Assembly (NCBI RefSeq): GCF_026151205.1
Contig: NC_087082.1
Coordinates: 18,073,401 to 18,137,400, forward strand
Reading direction: 5' to 3'
Origin: Bolinopsis microptera
Taxonomy: Eukaryota; Ctenophora; Tentaculata; Lobata; Bolinopsidae
Length of the DNA: 64,000 nucleotides
Below are positions 34,201 to 43,068 of the stretch, one piece after another. Position 1 is the first letter of the stretch. Every line of letters starts with the position of its first letter. The position numbers and the translations under genes were made by a program. A model generated the notes under the pieces. That model worked only from the letters and a program-made list of their open reading frames with translations, ran no database searches and was not told the DNA's origin.

Positions 34201-37200
34201 TTATAGCTTGAAGTGCTCTATTGGTATTGGTATCTTTGGCTTTATAATAATCTCTTAAATATCAATTAAATAACTAATCAGTTAATGGATTGCCAAATTT
34301 GCAGTATCGAGAGTTCCTAGAATCCCGCCGCGAGTATTTCCAATGAACGGAGTACAAATGTACCATCCTCGAGGTAGAGTGAGCTAGAGTGGGATTACTT
34401 GCATGCTAACTGCTAAGTGTGATTTTTGTGAGCAATTTTACTTTTTAGGGAGTGTGAGCGTGTGACTAGAGGTAACAGTGTGAAGTGAGAAGTGGGGTAT
34501 TTCAAAGCACAATTTCGAACTTTTTAAAATCATCCAGCCCATTTCAGGCCAATCTACATTGCATGATGCTAACCTACGTTTTCAGCACTTTTCCGTTGAT
34601 ATTTTTGCTAATATTGACCCATAAAAAGAAAGTAATCACAGCATATTTGTGACAAATGTGACCCATTATGTGACACGTTGTGTTGCACCCAAGCCGCCCC
34701 AAATGTTTGTATAACTTGAAGTAAACCCTACGTCCACACCAGAACCACCGCCGGTCCCACGAAAGCGCTCATCCCTGAAGCGTGATTCCAAGAACCAAGT
34801 TCAGAACCCCTCCTCCGCCTCCTCCTCTCCTCAGCTGTCCTCCCCCAGGGCCCGGCTCCACCGTGAGAGTGTGGGGTCAGTCAGTGTCGGGTCTAGTGAG
34901 AGAAGTAGCGAGTACAGTGACAACTACGCAAATAGCCAGTCTCCTCAGCCCTTCTTCCCTCCTCCCCCTCCTCCTAGGAGGGACTCCAACGTTAGTCTGC
35001 CACCTCGTGCACCGCCCCAAAACAACCAGCAACCAGAGAACGGTCAAGTGTTCGTGTTTGATGATAGGATAAGTCAGCTGCCAATGTCACCTCCGGAGAT
35101 GAGAGGGGGTGCTCTGGAAAACAAAATTATTAACGGTCTCAGGAACTTAAGAACTCCTACGAACGGTATCCCCCAAGCGGTTTCTAAAAGTAATGATCAC
35201 GTGGACAGTAATAGGAAGGATAACAGTATCAGTGAGGAATTGTCCGGTATTTTAGTAGTGGGTGATGAGAATTTGTACGCTGACAGTGATGAATTAATAT
35301 ACGCTGATGAGACTAATCGAAATGTGACCGAGACGAAGCTTGTACCTCCACCTCCACCGCTGCCAACTAAAGTTGCTCCCTTGCCTCCGACTAGAACCTT
35401 CTCCAAATCATCTAACATAGGTCGGTAAGAGTGAGTGGGAGTGAGCTAATTTATCTTTCTCTTTTCAAGCTAAAATACTTGTTGTATAGGCTAGCGCCTA
35501 TCCTTGTGTGAACTGACCGCTTATAGTCTTGCTTTGGACTACTCTTTAGTTTTGCTGAGCTATACCAGGCTTAAAAGCTAAATTCGACACTTTTTATCTT
35601 GGTGTTTAGTATTTTACTGTCCTCTTCGTCTTCGCGTACTTTACACTTAATTTAAATGATTTCATGCCAAACTTAATGATTTATTCATAAAATATGATCC
35701 TTTTTAAATACATTGTGCCCTGTGATTTAAATGACATCGACATTGTTCCATGTTATTCACTCACCCTTCACTATTCCCTGATTCTCTCTGTCCGTAAATT
35801 TTATTGTAATCTTAATTAGTTAATGAACGATTAATCTATAATCTTTCCTGTCTAATAATCAATTTTATCTTTCTGTGTAATCATTCACGATCCGAATTCC
35901 GCACATTATATATGAGGGACCACATGCAAAACTGGTATATCTGAACATATACCAATTTTGCGCAGGTAGCTCATAGTCTTCAGGGTGAAAAGGTGCATCT
36001 TTGGAACTTTTTTTGAACAATTTTGAAGAAATTTTTGAAAAAAAGTGAAATTTTATTTTTCCAAAACTGGTATATGTTACAATATACCATTTTAGCTTTT
36101 AACAATCATGAAAACAAAATGGTATATCTGCAGATAGACCACCTTCAAGAAACTTATCTTCTATAAAACCGGTATATCTATACACATTTTATAGACTTTA
36201 GCCAGCCCAAATGGTATATCTTCAGATATACCATTCTCAGTTAAATTATTTTATTGTTTATAGTATAGAAAAAATGGTATATCGTGAGATATACCAGTTT
36301 TGGTACAATTCTAGTTTTAAAAATGGTATATAGACAGATATACCATTTTTTAGAAGTGTTTTTTACACATGATATAGAATCTTTAAATCAGTAAAATGCA
36401 TTTATCTCAAAACTATCAAAAACAGATATACCAGTTTTGCATGTGGTCCCTCATATTGACTTATTGAGACAAACCTCCTCTTTAGGCATGATTTCAAATC
36501 AACTTTTAACAATCTTGTAAAATAAATGTTTGAATCTGAAAAATAAATGTTTCTGTCTTGGTTGTATATAATTCTTCCTTTTGCTAACTGCTAAGTTATT
36601 ATCTGCATGATCTGCTGACGTTTTATATGCTGGCGGAACGGACCCCTTACAGCCTTACGGACCGAATCCCTACAGCTTACCCAATACCCTAACCCTAGCC
36701 CTTGCCGTAACCTGAACCGTAACCCTTATCCCAGCCCTAAACCGACCCTAACCCCAACCCCCTTCATCACCTCACCCTTATCCGTACGGTAGGTATTAAG
36801 CGGTAGGGATTCGGTCCGTTAAGAATTCGATCCGCTTAACTTTTAAGGCTTATAATTTTGATTAATTATGTATTCGTGAATCTTTGACTGCTGCTCAATT
36901 AAGTGCATGATCATTTTTATGCATTATACAAAATCTAACGTTAATTGTGGACGGTATAATATGTGAAATAATATTCATGAATGAGAGATCTGCATGAGAC
37001 CCGGTTTTAACTGCTCTACATTTCTGATTGAACGCAATTCATTCAAAATATGAAACCTGCCGTTAACAATTAGCTTACACTATCAACAATCCATCAGATC
37101 AAGCTAATTCTCCAGTAATTGAAGATCCAGTCATCAAAGTACCCGTATTAAAGGTAAGACTGCTGTCTGCTATATCATGTTCAAGAAACAACACTATATT

Positions 37201-40200
37201 ATGAATCCAAAAGGGGAATCCTTCGAAGGCTCTACATATTGAAAGAGTATTATATTTTCTGCACCTAAAATGAATGCTTCACCTTTTTGCCTCTTCAGCC
37301 AGAGCCGATCCCTGAACCACCTCTACCCTCACCACCACCTAAAACACCCGACCTACCATCACCTCCAGCTGACCTACCTGAGGAGCCTCTGTACGAGCAA
37401 ACTGAGAATTTACCACCTCCTGTTCAACCGGACCCCCCAGTTATACCCGCTGAACCTGTTAAGCCATCTCATATTCCGGTTAAAACTATTAAAGAAGAGG
37501 AGAAAGAGAACCAGAAATCAAGTTAGCTACGTCCGTATATAAATTATAATGCATTATGCCTGTATGTAATACTAATAGAGTAAAATATTTAGTTTTCAAC
37601 TATTATAAAATTTCTGTCACTTTAGATGCTAACGATGTGTCCCGATCTAGTTTAAATTGTTTCCAGATGAACAAAAGGTGTCCGATCTCAAAGAAGCTGA
37701 AGATCATGTCTACTCGGACTCGTACGGTGTCATAGCGGAACCCCCCAAACCTATAGAGCTACCCAAAGTTGAGCCTCCAAAACCAGTAACTCAAGTAGTT
37801 CCTAAACCCCCTGCTACTTTCACCCCACCTCCAGCGCCTGTCAGTGCCTCTCGGCCTCCTGGTGCCCCCAGACCCCCTGGTGCCCCCAGACCCCCTGGAG
37901 TTCCGAGACCTCCTTCAGCATCCATTGTCCAGAGAGGCAGTAAGTACCACAGTTTATTTATATTAGCTATCTCATGACGGACAATAAACGAAGTTTTTAA
38001 GCTATTCTTTTAATAAGGTTGGTAATCACGATCTTAGCGGGGGAAAACTAATGATCATGAAATTGTCAACTATTCAGGTGCCAAATACCAACCCCAAGTT
38101 ATCCCTAAAGTTAAAGTCCTGCCTCTCCATTGGCAGAAAATTCCTCCTATATCCGTGAGTTATTATATTTATTCATTAGGTCTAGCTATATCTTTAATAT
38201 CCGACGATATGATCCACGAAACTGACTGCTTCAGTTTGTCTTTCGATATTTAATTCGTTTTCAAGGTTCATAGATAATAAAATTTTTCAGTTCAAGAAAT
38301 CAGTGTGGGGAGATCTTGTAGATGTCTCACCAATGATCGATGTTATATTACTGGAAGAATACTTTGCCACAAAACAACACAAAGAGCTTGCTAAACCGAA
38401 CAAATCTCAGGAGAAACAGAACTATCTAGACTCGAAACGTTCCCAAAATATTGGTCAGTCCTTAATATTTGGAGGCGCCATCAACTTTCACTTACCTTGT
38501 CGGACTTTATTTCAACGGACATTAATGGGGGGGGGGGGGGGGGGGGGGGGGTACTTTTGTAGCTGACTCGTTGAAAGGACTTTTGGGATAAATACATAAA
38601 CTCCCAAACAGATGAAAATATTTCAGATTTTGAATGGTTTTGGATGCCTTCGAGCGTCCATTTAAATGTCCGTTGAAAAATATATCCGTTCACGAAATGT
38701 CCGTTCAAATAACGTCCGATAAGATAGTTGAAGCTACCGCATTAGTTTTTGTAATTTATCCTAAAATCAGCATATTATTGATATGAAGTTTTAACCTTTG
38801 TCTGAATTTTCCTTGCCATGAATTCCAAAACATCCTTTCCGCCGCCAAACTCAAACCCACCCCAATCATATGTCCATGTGAATTGGGATGAATGTATCCC
38901 AAAACATTAATCAATCGTAATTATCACAACTATTTTACATCAGGGATCTTCCTTCACGGTACCTCAATACAGCCGAGTTCGATTGGGGAATTGGTGGCCA
39001 GGATTAAGAACGGTGATAACATGGACTCGAACGTCACCGCCCTTAAAAAGTTATTATCAGTTATTTGTTCGGTTCTTTTTTAATATTATAACTTCCATGG
39101 TAAAATTTCGTTTAAAGAAAATCAGCGTAACATATGTGTTCGTTGAAGTCTGCGGTTCAGTCGTAAATCATCGAAAATTGCTCTGAAATTCTTTCTGATA
39201 ACATGAGATATGACGTAATGGTAAAGTTTCATTGAACGAGCTCCACCATGACAACCTTGACGGTCACCGGGTCACCAATCACCATAACAACCAACCTCAG
39301 ATTCGCGCCCACTAATGAGGATCACAAGGTGTTCAGCAAGATTCCAGAAAGTTCTGTAGATTCGCTGGACAAGGCAGATAAACTGATGTGGTTTATGGTT
39401 AACACACCCTACTTTACCCAACGACTCAACATAATTGAAGTCACCGTCTCCATTCCAGATGATATTGAGGTAAGCTGGTTGTATTCAACAAAATATGAAA
39501 TTGAGCTGAAATCGAATTCTAGACATGGAAAAGGTGTAACAAGTTAATTATGACTATGAGTTACGGTTAAATATAATCGGATTAAAATAAGCGCTAATTT
39601 TGAAGCTTGCAAAAGTTAACTTGACCCGCGATAACCTTGAATAGTAACCTACCTGATCAGTCAATTTGGTCTAAGTTAAGTACTTTAAAAATCGAACTTA
39701 ACCCCGTTCCCACGTCCCTTATAGGACATCAAACGGATGGTTGACAACATTCTCGAAGTTTGTCGAGTTCTTCTTAACAGTAACTCATTCCTGCGGTTTT
39801 TGGAAAAGATCCTTGCCATCGGGAACATGATGAACGCTGCCATAAAAAAGACTTGTGAGTATAAGTAATGCCATCGCTGGGATGTTAAAGTTCTACATTC
39901 CTTGTCATTTTATCCCGAGTATTTTATGTCCCCCAGTTCTTCTTTCAGTGTGAAAATAGTTCCGATAACCTACTCCCGAAAATCAGATCTAACTCCAAAC
40001 TTCTCAGCGCCCGGTTTCAAGTTGAGCTCGACGCTGCCCAAGCTATCGACCATCAAGAGCCAGGATAAGGCGGTATCTCTGTTGGACTTTATTGTACAAC
40101 AGTGTGTTCTCCTGGATGGTGATTGTCTCAAGTTCGTAAATGACTTGGAGATTGTTCATAGTGCTAGCCAGTGTAAGTCAAATATTCAATAGAAAGGGTC

Positions 40201-41801
40201 TGCAATTCTTATTGATACTTATTTATTATTGTTTGAAACCACTAAAAACCCAGGTTTTAAACTTTTTAACCTCTTCGTTAACCTACAAATCGTGCAGCCT
40301 CTTCGATAGTGGCGTTGACGGCGGAGGTGGACATCATGAAACAAGACATGAACAAACTATCAGGACGGGCTAACGATATTTCACAGAAATGTCCCCCTGA
40401 TAATCACGCGCACAAGGAGCTGGAGTTATTCGTGGATGACGTCCGCTCCTTCGTCAAATTCTTCCAGGTAGATTATTTGAGAATATAGATTGGTTATTAT
40501 TACCCATCATGGTGTCGAAGATAACAAACAATTCAACTTTGTTTCACAATGTCAGCACTAAAACTGACCCCTCTTTACTTCAGCAAAACGTATTCCTGCT
40601 GAACGAGCAGAGCTCCCAAATGAAATCAGACTACAGTAAAGTTCTAGAACGTTTTGGAGAGAGCCCCAACACGGACAGTGAGGAGTTCATGAAGATGTTA
40701 TCAGAGTTCCAGACGTCCTTAGTGGACAGTATAAAGAGGTGTACTCATCCTCTGCCACAATGTATAGCTCATTTGAAGCCCAAACCTAAAGTTACCACAC
40801 CCTCCGCCAATAAACCTAAGGTTAGAAGAGTTACGTTTTGTAGAGGTAACAAACCTAAGGTTAGGAGAGTTATTTTTTGTAGAGGTAACAAACCTAAGGT
40901 TAGGAGAGTTATTTTTTGTAGGGATAACAAACCTAAGGTTAGGAGAGTTATTTTTTTGTAGAGGTAACAAACCTAAGGTTTGGAGAGTTATTTTTTTTTG
41001 TAGAGGTAACAAACCTAAGGTTAGGAGAGTTATCTTTTGTAGAGGTAACAAACCTAAGGTTAGGAGAGTTATTTTTTTTGTAGAGATAACAAACCTAAGG
41101 TTAGGAGAGTTATCTTTTGAAGAGATAACAAACCTAAGGTTACAAGAGTTATTTTTTGTAGAGATAACAAACCTAAGGTTAGGAGAGTTATCTTTTGTAG
41201 AGATAACAAACCTAAGGTTAGGAGAGTTATCTTTTGTAGAGATAACAAACCTAAGGTTAGGAGAGTTATCTTTTGTAGAGGTAACAAACCTAAGGTTAGA
41301 TGAGTTATCTTTTGTAGATATAACAAACCTAAGGTTAGGAGATTTATCTTTTGTAGATATAACAAACCTAAGGTTAGGAGATTTATCTTTTGTAGATATA
41401 ACAAACCTAAGGTTAGATGAGTTATCTTTTGTAGAGGTAACAAACCTAAGGTTAGGAGAGTTATCTTTTGTAGAGGTAACAAACCTAAGGTTAGGAGAGT
41501 TATTTTTTTGTAGGGATAACAAACCTAAGGTTAGGAGAGTTATCTTTTGTAGATATTGTTTTGATACCAGTGCTGTATTTCCTACCACCTTCCAGCTTCC
41601 TACCTTCCTACTACTGAGTAGTCATGTTTAGTATTACTGTCAAAATGATTATGGTCATAAACGTTTTGAAATTTTATCTCAGTCTGTTATATAAAATTTG
41701 CTCATTATTTTCAGATGGTGCAGATGGACCTAGCAAATTCGCTCAAAAACAGTTCAATGTTCAAGAGAAATACTCAAAGCGATCTCAAAATACCGACTTG
41801 A
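17410..41801 (+). CDS. Formin with N-terminal PH domain (PHCF-type), whole gene
   Basis: An actin-nucleating formin of about 1,750 residues. Exons: 17410-17616, 18695-18778, 19191-19260, 25816-25970, 26786-27031, 27774-27950, 28735-28934, 29537-29603, 29876-29985, 30135-30201, 30991-31106, 31209-31320, 31534-31611, 31815-32144, 32386-32466, 32950-33693, 34743-35420, 37098-37153, 37299-37521, 37667-37939, 38078-38154, 38291-38453, 38944-39059, 39301-39469, 39725-39854, 40008-40172, 40298-40467, 40584-40738, 41715-41801. Nearly all junctions are GT-AG and keep phase. Three do not resolve: 30201/30991, 39059/39301 and the last. PH plus FH1-FH2 without GBD-FH3 matches the animal PHCF formin class described in invertebrates; the class assignment is from memory of that architecture. 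The ATG at 17410 has a good context (TCACCATGC). Confidence 0.85.
17640..18062. repeat. Minisatellite, 11-bp unit, about 37 copies
   Basis: The unit ACTTACACAGT repeats with few variants (CATACACAGT inserts, one CTTGCACAGT, one CTTACACATT). It begins 24 bases after the exon 1 splice donor, inside intron 1. Because 11 is not a multiple of 3 and the unit has no stop in the plus frames, all three plus frames stay open; these are not genes. Confidence 0.95.
19636..20509 (-). CDS. Secreted F5/8C (fucolectin-like) lectin, nested antisense in the formin intron
   Basis: A three-exon minus-strand gene inside formin intron 3. Exon 1 (20458-20509) encodes a signal peptide, MSMLLLIFLGRMSPSLA. Exon 2 (19845-20279) holds a discoidin/F5/8C-type fold: AIDLDLETLSNT, then AYWVKITLAQVYCIDQIVWY, a cysteine-rich loop (CSERDCDPCEGPDC), and a C-terminal NEVAIIEKQ strand. 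Exon 3 (19650-19712) adds QFECEAHVPPWNGPDPCSR. Phases are 1-1 and 1-1 with GT-AG at both introns. If exon 3 is terminal the frame stops at 19636, giving about 190 residues; a further donor at 19649 is possible. The family binds fucose or other glycans, often in innate defence. The carbohydrate specificity cannot be read from the sequence. Confidence 0.8.
20560..21170. repeat. Three diverged tandem modules related to the 24-kb palindrome
   Basis: A motif of the type AAAAGTAAG-NNTTTA-GGNNATGTT, then a CATATATAAACATG-like stretch, recurs at about 20565, 20740 and 20895. The middle module ends GCTAATTGCGGTTCTTTTGC. The same string of motifs lies in both arms of the palindrome (about 24225-24290 and 24365-24425, with GCTAGTTGCGGTTATTTCGC). 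This looks like an older relative of that element. Confidence 0.55.
21171..23066. other. Intron 3 of the formin gene, no feature seen
   Basis: AT-rich intronic sequence with no supported gene or repeat on either strand. Confidence 0.4.
23067..23269. repeat. Polypurine minisatellite, 30-bp unit, about 7 copies
   Basis: The plus strand is almost pure purine for 200 bp, built of a 30-bp unit AGGAATGAGGAGGAAAGAGG plus AGGAAAGAAG. Such tracts can form triplex (H-DNA). The interruptions are single T residues. It lies in formin intron 3. Confidence 0.93.
23649..25008. mobile_element. 1.36-kb near-perfect palindrome with TTAA ends
   Basis: The left arm 23649-24316 and right arm 24329-25008 are reverse complements around a 12-nt centre (GGCTTTGCAGAT, 24317-24328). 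I found no mismatch in the parts I compared, including poly-A runs and a 72-codon frame present identically on both strands. The single difference is near the outer right end, where 16 bases replace 4 (24974-24989). The termini are TTAAGGGGGCATACACC and its complement, so the element is bounded by TTAA on both sides, as for TTAA-targeting transposons. There is no transposase, and the 72-codon frame has no known domain. It lies in formin intron 3, so the pre-mRNA would carry a hairpin of roughly 660 bp. Confidence 0.9.
25009..25815. other. Formin intron 3, distal part
   Basis: AT-rich, nothing recognised; it ends at the acceptor CTCTTACAG at 25815. Confidence 0.4.
25816..27031 (+). CDS. Formin exons 4-5: proline-rich and basic linker
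   Basis: Exon 4 (25816-25970) starts in phase 1 (KLTIKQLPTYAEKLQL) and carries a short polyproline stretch (RKPPPPPSG), a possible SH3 or profilin site. Exon 5 (26786-27031) is basic and serine-rich (KLSKKFSLRHMRSITS, then GFKRRSKHKSEPTS) and ends PIPQPF before GTAAAT. It joins in phase 0 to 27774. Serine-arginine motifs suggest phosphorylation and possibly membrane binding. No folded domain is evident. Confidence 0.75.
26507..26608 (+). CDS. Possible alternative first exon of the formin gene
   Basis: From the ATG at 26507 the frame reads MKSMKRIRSMTKKGRKGSVD and ends METEEE, followed by a possible donor GAG|GTCACA. It leaves phase 0, which is exactly what exon 5 at 26786 accepts. The composition matches the neighbouring basic-serine exons. 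It could instead be an internal exon, but no good upstream acceptor is in phase. It would give a shorter isoform starting just before the PH region. Confidence 0.4.
27774..30201 (+). CDS. Formin exons 6-10: PH-like module and PH domain
   Basis: Exons 27774-27950 and 28735-28934 encode a beta-rich module (IFKVYELQKDDGQRKMLQFV, then IPFEEISHHD, IIITTTTEQTYQLGL and a helix DKVQKCLSSI) that resembles a PH-like fold. It runs into a canonical PH domain: LIEGYLDKKG, then KKRFVKVTQGKLSYYKIDSS (29537-29603), NEGFTIVPTN (29876-29985) and the terminal helix with invariant Trp, IIERREEWVA (30135-30201). All junctions keep phase. PH domains bind phosphoinositides or proteins, so this part should place the formin at membranes. 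Assigning the first module to a PH-like fold is inference from the strand pattern. Confidence 0.82.
28437..28636. repeat. Minisatellite, 11-bp unit, with inverted first unit
   Basis: About 16-17 copies of GAATGAGTGTA (one variant TAACGAGTGTA) run from 28453. Just before them the sequence ATTCTACACTCATTC (28437-28451) is the unit in the opposite orientation, so the array opens with a perfect hairpin. Intronic, between formin exons 6 and 7. Confidence 0.93.
30991..31611 (+). CDS. Formin exons 11-13: helical linker
   Basis: Exon 30991-31106 gives LVNLAKQQLESMLEVLKEYE, continued by ANKMYQLLDDIERKLV in 31209-31320 and a serine-rich DISSQSSTNSNREE segment in 31534-31611. It looks like a helical or coiled-coil segment. 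The first exon does not join in frame with the preceding one: read in the expected phase it gives LEALQNRSELIW then a stop, while the frame that continues downstream starts two bases later. Either a small exon is missed, a weak acceptor near 31039 is used, or a base is lost in this sequence. Confidence 0.6.
31815..33693 (+). CDS. Formin exons 14-16: acidic linker with repeated tyrosine motifs
   Basis: Exons 31815-32144, 32386-32466 and 32950-33693 join in phase 1. The first has a polyproline start (SVPPPLPPKTLP). The last is acidic and carries a series of tyrosines in similar settings: EPIYQDEEPIYDSP, EPVYEYQ, DPIYQ, DPIYDAIP, DEIYNVPS and EEIYFAPS. Several are YxxP, the classical Src/Abl-type phosphorylation and Crk/Nck-type SH2 docking motif. 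It ends in class I/II polyproline (PAKPPRRPVPQLPGPP). This points to regulation by tyrosine kinases; the function is inferred from motifs only. Confidence 0.78.
32174..32250. repeat. Short tandem repeat, 10-bp unit, about 8 copies
   Basis: CTGTGACAAA repeats almost perfectly between formin exons 14 and 15, close to the donor at 32145. Confidence 0.9.
34743..37939 (+). CDS. Formin exons 17-20: proline-rich, FH1-like region
   Basis: Exon 34743-35420 contains EPPPVPRKR, FFPPPPPPRR, ENLYADSDELIYAD and VPPPPPLPTKVAPLPP. Exons 37098-37153, 37299-37521 (EPPLPSPPPKTPDLPSPP, EEPLYEQTENLPPP) and 37667-37939 (repeated PPGAPRPPG units) follow in phase. These polyproline tracts are where formins bind profilin-actin and SH3 proteins. 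More possible phosphotyrosine sites are present (EEPLYEQ, DHVYSDSYG). The donor used at the end of exon 17 must be GTCGGT at 35421, because the better-looking GTAAGA at 35425 would give a stop in the next exon. Confidence 0.78.
35911..36455. mobile_element. MITE with 33-bp perfect TIRs built of ATATACCA palindromes
   Basis: TATGAGGGACCACATGCAAA and 13 further bases at 35911-35943 are repeated in perfect reverse complement at 36423-36455. ATAT flanks the GAGGGACC terminus on both sides and may be the target duplication. The 480-bp interior contains about six short hairpins, each TGGTATAT-loop-ATATACCA. It has no ORF. It lies in the intron between formin exons 17 and 18. Confidence 0.88.
36654..36823. 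repeat. Telomere-like CCCTAA tract inside an inverted repeat
   Basis: CTTACGGACCGAATCCCTAC (36654-36673) is repeated with two differences in reverse complement at 36800-36823. Between them, 36680-36770 is a degenerate array of CCCTAA, CCGTAA, CCCTTA and AACCCTAGCC. It may be a small foldback element carrying telomere-like sequence, or a repaired break. Intronic in the formin gene. Confidence 0.6.
38078..40738 (+). CDS. Formin exons 21-28: FH2 actin-nucleation domain
   Basis: The domain starts with KVLPLHWQKIPPIS (38078-38154) and FKKSVWGDL (38291-38453), the lasso and its tryptophan. The knob and coiled-coil parts follow: IFLHGTSIQPSSIGELVARI, then FSKIPESSVDSLDKADKLMW (39301-39469), FLRFLEKILAIGNMMNAAIK (39725-39854; the GNxxN signature, with MM in place of the usual YL), PGFKLSSTLPKLSTIKSQDK (40008-40172), and helices in 40298-40467 and 40584-40738 up to FQTSLVDSIK. 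All core blocks are present and in order, so the domain is probably functional. The junction between 38944-39059 and 39301 does not keep phase with any GT donor I can find. Confidence 0.88.
38527..38551. repeat. Run of 25 G residues
   Basis: An uninterrupted poly-G tract in the intron between FH2 exons 22 and 23. A similar run of 22 G lies at 16342-16363. The true length may be poorly assembled. Confidence 0.9.
40808..41556. repeat. Minisatellite, 39-bp unit, about 19 copies, starting in frame with the FH2 exon
   Basis: The unit GGTAACAAACCTAAGGTTAG plus 19 bases is 39 bp, a multiple of three. If the last FH2 exon is read past its GT donor at 40739, the first copies continue in frame as a 13-residue basic repeat, NKPKVRRVIFCRG, until an extra T in the fourth copy causes a stop at 40961. 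Each copy also contains CCTAAG|GTTAGG, a possible splice donor in phase with the next exon. With the donor at 40739 the whole array is intronic. The opposite strand is open for 289 codons; this is a by-product. Confidence 0.85.
41715..41801 (+). CDS. Possible terminal exon of the formin gene
   Basis: Behind a good acceptor (TTATTTTCAG) the phase-0 frame reads MVQMDLANSLKNSSMFKRNT and stops at 41801. Phase 0 fits a donor inside the 39-bp repeats (PK|GTTAGG) but not the donor at 40739 (phase 2). The basic, serine-rich tail is plausible after an FH2 domain. Another frame of the same exon is open to 41923. Confidence 0.4.
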   Translation: MVQMDLANSLKNSSMFKRNTQSDLKIPT

Positions 41802-43068
41802 TTATCATTACCAAGTTTTTATCAGTAGATAGAATAATATTTTTAAGAATTTTCAACGTTACCTGTCGTGATTGTGCACCTTTTGATTTGTCAGTTGGGG
41901 TGGGATCAGTTATCAAGCAGTGAATTTGAAACGGTGTACTATTGTGGGTTATGTTAGGAGAGGCAACTACTGCTAGACTTTTTCACAAAAGCTATTACGG
42001 GGATTGTGGACATTCATTATTGTTGTAATACTTAGGTTTAACTTTCAAGTTTTTAGTAGAATTCCATTCAATATTTGGTAATACAATTTAGTAAGATACA
42101 ATGCCACAAATGTTTTTGGAAGAACTGGCGAGCTGTTTAGGTATTGGAAATCATCGCCTTTTCGCTTTCCTAAATTTATAGGCGAGGCATCTCAAATTTG
42201 CTATTGTGAAAGCAAGATTGTTCAATTTTAATGCTCGATATACTTATTGTTCAATGTTTATACTCTATAGTTCTCAAACAATTTAGTTGCATGATTTTAT
42301 TAGAAAGCAGTGCAATGGGAAGGTCATATATTACAGCAGGATGTTCTATACTTTTTACTGTTAAACTTAAATTTGATCAACGATTTGTAAATGTATAAAT
42401 TTATTTTATAATCTTTGTAAATGAGATTCGCAAGATCACAAGTTTTCTTTTTCATGATCATACGATTACACATTCTTGTGGAGGCCAGTTTTACAGGTTC
42501 TAATCTGACGTATCAGAGCTACTTCAGCTAATGGTCCTGAACAATTTAAGGTAAAGACTGGATCTGGAGGAGTCTTATTCTTCTTCGTAGGGGGCTGTGG
42601 TCATTATCACTATAAGATAGATACCTAATATAAACTTAAAGTACTGAGTATATCAGGATTCCTATCGCGAAGTTATACTGGGGAACCTAGACTGGGAGTT
42701 GAGGAGGTAACTGTTAGGTTTGAAAAGCTGTCAGATGGCTGCCAAGTCTAAACGTGAATATTCAGTTTATATTTTTGAAACTTTTTCTGTACTATTTGTT
42801 TATTTCTCGAGTTCTCTGTTGAAAGCCTTTTTGTCTATTATATCAGGTTATTGGTCATAAGTCGATGAAAATTTCCCCCGAAAGGCTGACACAGACCTCA
42901 TTTTAAAACGATCTCTTGATTAAAGGTTTAAAGTCCTCGATACTATTTGAACCTACACTTACTTACCACTCCCTGGGGATAGAGGAGGACTACCTTGCTA
43001 CGAAGGAAGTCACCACTGCCGAGCCTAGCACCACCAAGCTCAAGTCACCGCTATCTGAATCGCCAGAT
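41802..43068. other. Formin 3' flank and 5' part of the LINE
   Basis: AT-rich sequence; the 5' end of the LINE is not definable here. An in-frame stop lies at 42904, upstream of ORF1. Confidence 0.4.

Noticed and set aside
40719-41588. 289-codon minus-strand ORF with repeated SPNLRFV units
   Set aside because: By-product of the 39-bp repeat, antisense to the formin tail; no start context, domain or splice evidence.
42916-43068. Longer LINE ORF1 starting at 42916
   Set aside because: The first codon there is TTG; the first ATG in the frame is at 43069.
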